Position numbers and translations under genes: made by a program. Shown one piece after another: positions 1-5,121 of a DNA stretch of 5,606 nt. A model generated the notes under the pieces. It ran no database searches. It was not told where the DNA came from and saw only the letters and a program-made list of their open reading frames with translations. Origin of the DNA: JBEKCP01 sp050014815 (lineage in GTDB: Bacteria > Planctomycetota > Planctomycetia > Pirellulales > Thermoguttaceae); contig JBEKCP010000416.1 in the NCBI GenBank assembly GCA_050014815.1, forward strand, positions 1 to 5,606, given 5' to 3'. Numbering within the stretch: the first letter of the stretch is position 1; each line of letters opens with the position of its first letter.

Positions 1-8
1 ACATTTCG

Positions 9-2351
9 ATGAGGCTGCTTGCTACTTCCGTTATTCTGGCCCTTGGCCTGTCGGCCGGTGGCTTGTACGCGGCTGAGGAAATGCGGCAGAAGGACGAGTG
101 GGCCAATGCCCATCTGTTCGGCCCGCAGGCCAAAATGCCGTTCTCCTTCGTGTATGACGGGCAGGCTTCGGACAAGCTGCTCGGGGACTGGCCGAAGAAG
201 GCCGAGAGCAAACAGCTCGACGCTAATCGGACGCAACACACATGCACCTGGACCGACCCCAAGACCGCCCTGGAGGTCCGGTGCGTGGCGGTCGATTACG
301 CCGACTTCCCCGCGATCGAGTGGACGGCGTACTTCAAGAACACCGGCAAGGAAGCTACGCCGATCCTGGAGAACATCCAGGGAATCGACGCGCGTTGGGA
401 GCGAGGGCAGCAGGGCGAGTTCGTGCTGCATCACTGGAAAGGCGACACGTCCCGGCCCGACCTTTATCAGCCGCTCGAACTGGCGCTGGGCCCCGGCGCC
501 GAGCAGCGTTTTGCGGCGGTAGGCGGGCGCGGCAGCAACGGCGCCTTCCCCTATTACAACCTGGTCATGCCCGGCGGCGGCGTGATGCTCGCCGTGGGCT
601 GGCCCGGTCAATGGGCGGCAAGCTTCTCGCGCGACGCCGAGCGAGGGCTGCGGATCGCGGCGGGGCAGGAATTGACGCATCTGGCGCTCAAGCCCGGCGA
701 GCAGGTCCGCGCGCCGCTGGCGGCCCTCGTGTTCTGGCAAGGCGACGACACGGTCCGGGCCCAGAACCTCTGGCGGCGATGGATGTGGGCGCACAACGTG
801 CCCCGCACCGCCGACGGCAAGCTCCCGCCGCCCATCCTCTTCGGCAACACCTCGCTCGAATTCAACGAGATGCTGGGCGCCAACGAGGAGAACCAGAAAT
901 ACTTCATCGACCGCTACATCGAGGAGCGCGTCGCCATCGACTACTGGTGGATGGACGCCGGGTGGTATCCCTGCGGCGGAAGGTGGCCGAATACCGGCAC
1001 CTGGGAGCCGGACCTGGAACGGTTTCCCAGGGGACTGCGGGCCATCAGCGACCATGCCCGGAGCAAAGGCGTCAAAACCCTCGTCTGGTTCGAGCCGGAA
1101 CGGGTGGGCGATCGAAACTCGTGGCTGGGCAAGAACCACCCCGAGTGGCTTGTGGGCAATCTTCTCAACCTCGGCAACCCCGAAGCACTGAAGTGGCTGA
1201 CCGACCACGTGGACCGCACGCTTCGCGAGCAGGCCATCAGCCTCTATCGCCAGGACTTCAACACGGATCCGCTGGGCAATTGGCGAAAGAGCGATGCGCC
1301 GGATCGCCAGGGCATCGCGGAGAACCTGCACGTTCAGGGTTATCTGGCCTACTGGGACGCACTGCGCCAGCGGCATCCGCAATTGATCATCGACAGTTGC
1401 GCCTCGGGCGGACGGCGGAACGACCTGGAAACCATGCGCCGGGCCGTGGCCCTGCACCCAACCGACTTCAATTACTCCAACCTGGCCGTCAAACAGGCGT
1501 TCCATGCCAGCTTGTTCCAATGGATCCCCTATTTCGGCTCGAACACGATACCTGTTGACCAGGTCGGCCCGTACGCCTTTCGCAGCGGGCACGGCATGGC
1601 CGTCGTGCTCGGATATGACCTGCGGCGAAAGGATCTCGATTGCGGCCAACTCCGAAAACTTGCCGCCGAGTGGCGGCAGATTGTCCCATCCTACCATGGC
1701 GATTATTATCCCTTGACGCCCTACAGTATCGCGGCGGACCAATGGATCGCCTGGCAGTTCGACCGGCCGGAGCAGGGCGACGGCGTGATCGAGGCGTTCC
1801 GCCGCGACAAGTGCGAGGAAGGAACGAAGACCTTCCGCCTCCGCGGGCTCGATCCGGCCGCGCAGTACGAGCTGACCAACTTCGATGTCGAGGGCACAAC
1901 CCGCGTTTCCGGCAAGGAACTGATGGACAAGGGCTTGACCGTGGCGATCAAGGACCAGCCCGGCGCGGCGGTCATCGCGTACCGAATGGTAGGACGACAA
2001 ACCGGAACGCGGCCGATGGACATCGGCGAGAAGGCCGGGACCTTCGCCTCGCGCATCAAGGAGACCCCGCCTTTCTCCTTCAACTACGGCGACCGCCCGA
2101 TCCGCGATCTGCTGCCCGGATGGCAGCGGCAAGACGACGGGGCCGGAAGCGTCGCTTGGCGCGATCCGTCAACGGGCTTTTCCGTCGCCCTTGAATTCAG
2201 CGAATTCGAGAGCGGTCAGATCGTGGAATGGGTCGTGCGCCTGACCAACCAGGGCAAGGTCCCAAGCCCCCTGTGTTTCTACACGGCGAAACCACCATCG
2301 TCGAAACGGGTGTCTGCGCGGACCGAAAGCGAGAAGAAGCAAGAAAAGTAG
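9..2351 (+). CDS. Secreted GH36-family alpha-galactosidase-type glycoside hydrolase with an extra C-terminal module
   Basis: Predicted to release terminal alpha-linked galactose from oligo- or polysaccharides outside the cytoplasm by a retaining mechanism. Residues 1-21 form a signal peptide (short basic start, hydrophobic core, likely cleavage after LYA). Residues ~42-290 resemble the GH36 N-terminal beta-sandwich and ~295-590 the TIM barrel. Barrel motifs seen are WWMDAGW (D316), WFEPERV (360-366), YRQDFN (D416) and DSCASGGRRND, then HPTDFNYS (D486). By motif alignment to GH36 enzymes such as Geobacillus AgaB, D416 is the nucleophile and D486 the acid/base; the 70-residue spacing equals the one I recall for that enzyme. 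A C-terminal beta-sandwich ends near VIAYRMV (661). The YRQDFN variant replaces the usual KWDxNR, so the exact substrate is uncertain. Residues 662-780 are an unusual extension, annotated separately. Only 8 bases precede the ATG, so its RBS and promoter cannot be judged; the signal peptide supports this start. Probably co-transcribed with the gene 20 bp downstream. Confidence 0.9.
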   Translation: MRLLATSVILALGLSAGGLYAAEEMRQKDEWANAHLFGPQAKMPFSFVYDGQASDKLLGDWPKKAESKQLDANRTQHTCTWTDPKTALEVRCVAVDYADFPAIEWTAYFKNTGKEATPILENIQGIDARWERGQQGEFVLHHWKGDTSRPDLYQPLELALGPGAEQRFAAVGGRGSNGAFPYYNLVMPGGGVMLAVGWPGQWAASFSRDAERGLRIAAGQELTHLALKPGEQVRAPLAALVFWQGDDTVRAQNLWRRWMWAHNVPRTADGKLPPPILFGNTSLEFNEMLGANEENQKYFIDRYIEERVAIDYWWMDAGWYPCGGRWPNTGTWEPDLERFPRGLRAISDHARSKGVKTLVWFEPERVGDRNSWLGKNHPEWLVGNLLNLGNPEALKWLTDHVDRTLREQAISLYRQDFNTDPLGNWRKSDAPDRQGIAENLHVQGYLAYWDALRQRHPQLIIDSCASGGRRNDLETMRRAVALHPTDFNYSNLAVKQAFHASLFQWIPYFGSNTIPVDQVGPYAFRSGHGMAVVLGYDLRRKDLDCGQLRKLAAEWRQIVPSYHGDYYPLTPYSIAADQWIAWQFDRPEQGDGVIEAFRRDKCEEGTKTFRLRGLDPAAQYELTNFDVEGTTRVSGKELMDKGLTVAIKDQPGAAVIAYRMVGRQTGTRPMDIGEKAGTFASRIKETPPFSFNYGDRPIRDLLPGWQRQDDGAGSVAWRDPSTGFSVALEFSEFESGQIVEWVVRLTNQGKVPSPLCFYTAKPPSSKRVSARTESEKKQEK
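2067..2270 (+). repeat. Truncated second copy of the GH36 N-terminal domain inside the 3' end of the GH36 gene
   Basis: Residues ~687-754 of the GH36 protein align with its own residues ~43-119. Both start with PFSFxY, followed by an LL..W motif, W.DP.T, a hydrophobic strand ending in EW, and N.GK..P. The copy stops where the first would continue into LENIQGID. It is followed by a low-complexity Ser/Lys/Glu-rich end (residues 759-780). None of the three forward frames after about 2270 resumes the similarity. The copies are well diverged, so this is not a recent duplication. It may be a deliberate second carbohydrate-binding-like sandwich, or what is left after a deletion in a tandem pair of GH36 genes. 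Confidence 0.7.
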
Positions 2352-2371
2352 CAGAAGTGAGAAACCGAGCC

Positions 2372-3781
2372 ATGAAGCGATTTGTTGTTTGCACTGCCGC
2401 CGCACTGACGATCGTGACCGTCCGAGCATGGGCCGCCGAGCCGCCGCCAGGCGCAGCGGCCCGCCGGGCCGAGGACTATCGCGCGAGGCCCTCGCAACCG
2501 CCAAAGGATTGCCCCTTCGAGGCATCGAAGGACTTTTCGGGCATCGCTTTCGCCGGAGTTGCCAGCGACTACCGTGGGCTGGCCGATACCTGGTACCCAA
2601 GCTGGGCTTCCGACGACAAGCTCTACTCGCCCTATGCCGACGGCAGTTGCCCGCGGGCCGACGGAAAGCTCGACCACTCAGAGTGTTCCGGCTACCGGGG
2701 CGACGGCAAGACCCTCCGGCAGGCGGCGACGGGCCAGGCGGTCCTCTCGGGCGACGATCCGACCCGACTGCGGATCGAGAGCCTGGGCCTCTGCCCGGCG
2801 GATCCCTATCCTTACGGGGGAAGGTATCCCTGCGGCAGCCTGGTCCACAACGGCGTCTGGTATTACTGCACGTACCTTTTGGCCCCGCGGGGCATGACGA
2901 TGGATGCCGACGGCCGCAAGTGGAACTGGCCCGTCCTGGGGCCGACGCCCGGCTTCCGCATTTCGACCGACTTGGGCAAGACCTGGAAGGAAACGCCCCA
3001 CACGCCCGAGAAACCCCTGTTCCCCGAGCCGGCCAAGCCCATGGGCGCGGTGAAGATCGGCGCCCCCCATTTCGTCGACTTCGGCAAGAACATGGAGCAT
3101 TCGCCCGACGGCAAGGCCTATCTGCTCTGCATGGGCGCGGAAGACGACGATCCCAAGCCGCGCATGGCCAACCTGAGCTGGATCACCGGCGACCAGGTGT
3201 ACCTGATCCGCGTCAAGCCGAGCGTCGAGACGATCAACGACGCGAGCCGGTACGAGTTCTTCGCCGGGCACGACCAGGCCGGCGCCCCGCTCTGGACCCG
3301 CGACTTCGGCAAGATCAGACCGCTCCTGGATTGGAACAACAACATGGGCTGCGTGACGGCCACCTACAACCCGGGGCTGAAGAAGTACCTGATGTGCGTG
3401 ACCGACGGCTGGCCGACCTGCGGCAAGATGAGTTCCTACGTTCTCGAAGCCGACCGGCTGACCGGGCCGTGGCGCATGGTCGTCTACATGAAGGATTTCG
3501 GCGAGCAGGCCTACTTCCTGAACTTCCCCTCGAAGTTCATCGAGAAGGACGGCCGCACCCTCTGGCTGTGCTACTCGGCCAATTTCGCCGACTGGAACAA
3601 GTTGGCGATCCGCGAGCACCCGCCGGGCAGCCACTATGGGCTGGTCTTGCAGAAGGTGCGGCTCCTGGCGCCGGCGGAGACCGCGAGTAGTCGCTCATTT
3701 TTGCCTCTTGCGCAATCGTTCTTCCGGAATACCAGTGTCTCTTTTCCGGCTCAGAACCCAATACGAGGTTCTTTGGAATGA
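2372..3781 (+). CDS. Secreted protein, probable beta-propeller (GH43/DUF4185-like), function unknown
   Basis: Exported 469-residue protein. Residues 1-21 (MKRFVVCTAAALTIVTVRAWA) form a signal peptide with an AWA-AE cleavage site. This fixes the start at the ATG at 2372, not at an earlier in-frame ATG (2228) inside the GH36 gene. A weak purine-rich stretch (AGAAGTGAG) lies upstream. The mature part has spaced aromatic/glycine blade-like motifs: LADTWYPSWASDDKLYSPY (71-89), GGRYPCGSLVHNGVWYY (149-165), STDLGKTW (198-205), GAPHFVDFGKNMEHSPDGKAYL (from 230), WNNNMGCVTATYNPGLKKYL (321-340) and GRTLWLCYSANF (394-405). Repeated motifs describing a displayed product, plus Asp-box-like STDLGKTW, fit a five-bladed propeller related to GH43 or DUF4185 proteins. 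No catalytic set can be named with confidence. Family similarity seems to stop near LQKVRLLAP (426-434). The last ~30 residues (about 440-469) are encoded by different-looking DNA that begins the downstream mosaic. The gene lies 20 bp after the GH36 gene, suggesting one operon for polysaccharide use. Confidence 0.8.
   Translation: MKRFVVCTAAALTIVTVRAWAAEPPPGAAARRAEDYRARPSQPPKDCPFEASKDFSGIAFAGVASDYRGLADTWYPSWASDDKLYSPYADGSCPRADGKLDHSECSGYRGDGKTLRQAATGQAVLSGDDPTRLRIESLGLCPADPYPYGGRYPCGSLVHNGVWYYCTYLLAPRGMTMDADGRKWNWPVLGPTPGFRISTDLGKTWKETPHTPEKPLFPEPAKPMGAVKIGAPHFVDFGKNMEHSPDGKAYLLCMGAEDDDPKPRMANLSWITGDQVYLIRVKPSVETINDASRYEFFAGHDQAGAPLWTRDFGKIRPLLDWNNNMGCVTATYNPGLKKYLMCVTDGWPTCGKMSSYVLEADRLTGPWRMVVYMKDFGEQAYFLNFPSKFIEKDGRTLWLCYSANFADWNKLAIREHPPGSHYGLVLQKVRLLAPAETASSRSFLPLAQSFFRNTSVSFPAQNPIRGSLE
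3694..3753 (+). repeat. Direct repeat A (left copy), overlapping the end of the propeller gene
   Basis: A ~60-bp sequence starting CTCATTTTTGCCTCTT matches the stretch beginning at 4410. Over the first 44 bases 35 are identical, and the similarity continues more loosely to a shared CTCA. Seven of the nine differences are transitions. In the frame of the downstream ORF at 3778 it reads LIFASCAIVLPEYQ, against LIYASYAIILPEYR in copy B. Four of the nine changes are silent third-position changes, and the residue changes are mostly conservative. This suggests both copies descend from the same protein-coding sequence. In that frame a TAG at 3688-3690 closes it on the left. In the propeller gene's own frame the same bases encode its odd tail. 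Confidence 0.65.
3753..3772 (+). promoter_or_regulatory. Small hairpin and Shine-Dalgarno-like GAGG before the ORF at 3778
   Basis: AGAACC (3753-3758) pairs with GGTTCT (3767-3772) around an 8-base loop. A GAGG at 3765-3768 lies nine bases before the ATG at 3778 and runs into the right arm. If the start is real, the hairpin could mask part of the ribosome binding site. Translation of the propeller gene through this stretch would open it, which fits the ATGA overlap. A six-base stem is short and could be chance. Confidence 0.25.
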
Positions 3782-4374
3782 GTCGAATTGAGTATTACCA
3801 TCGCGACCGTGGTGTCGTGTGCTATTCGGTCCCCGTGTTTGCGGTCCCCGAACGCCCCTTTCGGCGGCTGTCGCCAATACTCCGAGAAGCGATCTTGGCC
3901 GCAGATCTGGAATGGTGCTGGACTACCAGCGCCAACGAACGGACTGCTCCACCTGGCCAATCGCAGTTGCCCCGCTTGCGCCGACCACCGGCGGTCCTCT
4001 CTGCGGAAGCCGTTGGTGACTTCTCGCGCGCTGTAGAATATGTTGACGACTGGGAGAACGGCAAGGGGATTGAATTGTTCGGTTATGATCCGGGCCAGTC
4101 CTCCTTGGTTGTGGACGAATACGAACTGAAGCTTCGAGTCGCAATTGATCATTTTGCCGCCTATCAAGGCGGGCCGTTGAGAGTAGTGATAATCACGCTG
4201 GAAGATCAAGAGAACAGCCTTGTGTTTGTCCCGCAAGAGCCCGTGCCTTTCGTCACACGGCTTCTTGGAGCCTGGGACGCTGCCTGGGCGCGAGCCAACG
4301 CTCGACGAAATTATCGTGCTCTCGGTGTCGCGACGCTAGAGAACCTTTATTCGCTTCCTTCGGTCCATGAGTAG
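3778..4374 (+). CDS. Hypothetical protein, possibly a mosaic or frameshifted gene
   Basis: 198-residue ORF that I do not recognise. Its ATG overlaps the stop of the propeller gene (ATGA, 3778-3781), with GAGG nine bases upstream. No signal peptide or membrane segment is visible. Residues ~80-198 look like a real soluble alpha/beta protein: an acidic start (VEYVDDWENGKGIELFGYD), strands such as LRVVIITL and SLVFVPQE, then a helix (TRLLGAWDAAWARANARRNY). Residues ~20-80 are less convincing. They are Pro/Arg-rich and come from a GC-richer stretch (about 60-70% by hand count at 3841-4020, against 50-55% at 4021-4260). That stretch is open in every frame over part of its length, so the N-terminal half may be inserted or non-coding DNA. 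A plausible continuation of the protein lies in another frame just past the stop. Direct repeats A and B bracket the ORF. Function unknown; the downstream half is more likely to be genuine than the whole. Confidence 0.45.
   Translation: MSRIEYYHRDRGVVCYSVPVFAVPERPFRRLSPILREAILAADLEWCWTTSANERTAPPGQSQLPRLRRPPAVLSAEAVGDFSRAVEYVDDWENGKGIELFGYDPGQSSLVVDEYELKLRVAIDHFAAYQGGPLRVVIITLEDQENSLVFVPQEPVPFVTRLLGAWDAAWARANARRNYRALGVATLENLYSLPSVHE
3838..4020. other. GC-rich segment within the hypothetical ORF, possible inserted repeat DNA
   Basis: Hand counts give roughly 60-70% GC here, against about 50-55% on the right (4021-4260) and about 52% on the left (3781-3840). From about 3923 to 4019 all six reading frames lack stop codons, so an open frame here is weak evidence of coding. 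CGGTCCCCG occurs twice at the left edge (3827-3835 and 3842-3850). The edges are approximate, and I found no clear terminal inverted repeats or target-site duplication. Confidence 0.3.
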
Positions 4375-4454
4375 ACGCCACGCAAGAGGACACGCAGAAG
4401 GGGATACCACTCATTTATGCCTCTTATGCGATTATTCTTCCCGAGTACCGGTGA
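4371..4454 (+). pseudogene. Possible out-of-frame C-terminal end of the hypothetical gene
   Basis: In the second forward frame relative to the ORF ending at 4374, the bases read VDATQEDTQKGI, then PLIYASYAIILPEYR, then TGA (4452-4454). The frame is closed on the left by TGA at 4368-4370, directly where the ORF ends. One extra base near 4370 would join the two, giving a continuous product of about 225 residues ending in EYR. The peptide is protein-like in composition, and its LIYASYAIILPEYR part is the segment conserved in direct repeat A. This suggests the 3778 gene suffered a one-base deletion, or that this is a sequencing error. It could also be an unrelated remnant placed here by rearrangement. 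Confidence 0.35.
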
Positions 4455-4471
4455 TCCCCTCTTCCGCCTCA
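4410..4471 (+). repeat. Direct repeat B (right copy)
   Basis: Partner of repeat A, offset by 716 bp. It begins CTCATTTATGCCTCTTATGC and is 80% identical to A over 44 bases, with a looser extension. The TGA ending the LIYASYAIILPEYR reading aligns with TGT in copy A, so A has lost this stop or B has gained it. GGGGATACC (4401-4408 region) and GGTGATCCCC (4450-4459) also form an imperfect inverted pair around the repeat core, with one bulged base. Confidence 0.65.
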
Positions 4472-4498
4472 CTGTGGCTCAGCGTTGGGTGCAAAGAA

Positions 4499-4585
4499 AT
4501 CGCGAGACCGCGAAAGAGCGACAGCACGAAACAAATGCCGGCCGGCCGCATCTTTCGCGTTTTCGTCCTTTCGCGTTTTCGCGAT
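4499..4585. repeat. 87-bp imperfect palindrome, CGCGAAA-rich extragenic element
   Basis: The outer arms 4499-4516 (ATCGCGAGACCGCGAAAG) and 4568-4585 are inverted complements at 16 of 18 positions. Partial pairing continues inward (CACGAAA/CGCGAAA and ATGC blocks) to a perfect GCCGGCCGGC palindrome at 4537-4546, which sits at the centre. The right half also has a direct repeat of CTTTCGCGTTTTCG with a 16-bp period (4552 and 4568). As RNA or single-stranded DNA this could fold into a long hairpin. It lies between converging genes, so it may act as a bidirectional terminator or be a REP/MITE-like element. There is no pronounced T-tract. From here to 4674 I see no gene or other clear feature, and no coding case in 4375-4674 beyond the pieces listed. 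Confidence 0.6.
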
Positions 4586-4674
4586 GAGAGGCGGCGATCA
4601 GCATCGGGGCGGTCAAATGCGGGACGTACCACCAGGGATAGGCTCTCCCTTAGCTGCCGAAGCCGCAAGCGGCC

Positions 4675-5076
4675 CTATTCTTCGTTCTCCGGGTCTTTTC
4701 CCAAGGCGATCGCGTAGGCCGTGGCGTGGGTGTGGCAGTGGGAGATGCTCACCAGGACCTGGGCGACGCCGAGCTGTTCGACGATCTCCTTGAGGCCGCC
4801 GCGGACGGTGGCCACGGGTCGCCCGCCCGGCGCGCGGCGAATCTCGATGTCGCGCCAGGCGATGCCCCGGCGCCGGCCGACCCCGAGGGCCTTCAGCACC
4901 GCCTCCTTGGCGGCCCAGCGGCCGGCGAAATGCTGCGTCGCCTGCCGGCGGTTCTGGCAGTACCGGATCTCCCCGGCCGTGTAGACCCGGTTGAGGAACT
5001 GCTCGCCGTGCCGCTCGATCATCCGGGCGATCCGAAGGCATTCCGTGATGTCGGTGCCGATGCCGATGATGTTCAT
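4675..5076 (-). CDS. acpS: Holo-[acyl-carrier-protein] synthase (AcpS)
   Basis: Cytoplasmic enzyme that moves the 4'-phosphopantetheine group of coenzyme A to a serine of acyl carrier protein, activating it for fatty acid synthesis. The 133-residue length is normal for the bacterial AcpS family. The start MNIIGIGTDITE carries the conserved metal-binding Asp (D9). FAGRWAAKEAVLKALG (50-65) is the signature helix with the second metal ligand at E58. SISHCHTHATAYAIA (110-124) is the conserved C-terminal strand region. The ATG at 5076 is chosen over an in-frame GTG at 5094 because the family begins at this Met and GAGAGGGG lies six bases before it. The stop is TAG at 4675-4677. The gene follows a membrane-protein gene on the same strand after a 45-bp gap and probably shares its transcript. 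It converges on the + strand genes. The CDS is very GC-rich (about 80% in one 60-base sample) and shows no sign of decay. Confidence 0.95.
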   Translation of the reverse strand: MNIIGIGTDITECLRIARMIERHGEQFLNRVYTAGEIRYCQNRRQATQHFAGRWAAKEAVLKALGVGRRRGIAWRDIEIRRAPGGRPVATVRGGLKEIVEQLGVAQVLVSISHCHTHATAYAIALGKDPENEE

Positions 5077-5090
5077 CAGTTTCCCCTCTC
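5077..5090 (-). promoter_or_regulatory. Ribosome binding site of acpS, inside a palindromic repeat
   Basis: On the minus strand GAGAGGGG (5083-5090) is followed by AAACTG and the ATG at 5076. This is a strong Shine-Dalgarno-like purine run at a six-base spacing. It coincides with one arm of the palindrome at 5083-5105, so the hairpin in mRNA could hide it from ribosomes. Confidence 0.65.
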
Positions 5091-5118
5091 CCACTGGGAG
5101 AGGGGCAGGGGGTGAGGG
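5083..5118. repeat. Palindromic intergenic repeat (CCCCTCTCCC ... GGGAGAGGGG) with GGGGTGAGGG tail
   Basis: CCCCTCTCCC (5083-5092) and GGGAGAGGGG (5096-5105) form a perfect ten-base inverted repeat around ACT. A CAGGGGGTGAGGG tail runs to 5118. I recall this pattern (GGGAGAGGGCAGGGTGAGGG and its complement, which spuriously translates as LTPCPSPSGRGE) as a high-copy intergenic repeat in planctomycetes and some other GC-rich bacteria. Here it fills almost the whole gap between the membrane-protein stop (5122) and the acpS start (5076). Confidence 0.75.
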
Positions 5119-5121
5119 CTC

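Noticed and set aside
964..2836. An identical 14-mer GGTATCCCTGCGGC in the GH36 gene (964-977) and the propeller gene (2823-2836).
   Set aside because: Both encode YPCG in unrelated contexts with no flanking similarity, so chance in a codon-biased genome is enough.
2678..3634. A long minus-strand open frame (318 residues) opposite the propeller gene.
   Set aside because: It is the antisense of a clear secreted protein. It is Val/Gly/Arg/Ala-rich, as expected from high-GC antisense frames.
3751..4236. A 161-residue minus-strand reading frame opposite the hypothetical gene.
   Set aside because: It overlaps both the GC-rich all-frames-open block and the better-looking + strand coding part. Its residue pattern is less convincing, though the VGAGSPAPF stretch might be translated repeat DNA.
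4477..4492. GCTCAGCGTTGGGTGC resembles the 3' end (GTTRRRY) of an integron attC site, which would make the 3778 ORF a gene cassette.
   Set aside because: No matching RYYYAAC box or paired inner boxes could be found in the preceding ~120 bases, and no such site lies on the left side of the ORF.
4662..4673. GCCGCAAGCGGC hairpin directly after the acpS stop as a terminator.
   Set aside because: The stem is only five bases with a two-base loop, and no T-run follows on the minus strand.
4367..4717. A 116-residue + strand reading frame beginning ATGAGTAG at the end of the hypothetical ORF.
   Set aside because: It runs through the CGCGAAA palindrome and into the 3' end of acpS on the other strand. 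Its composition is Arg/Ser-rich and not protein-like.
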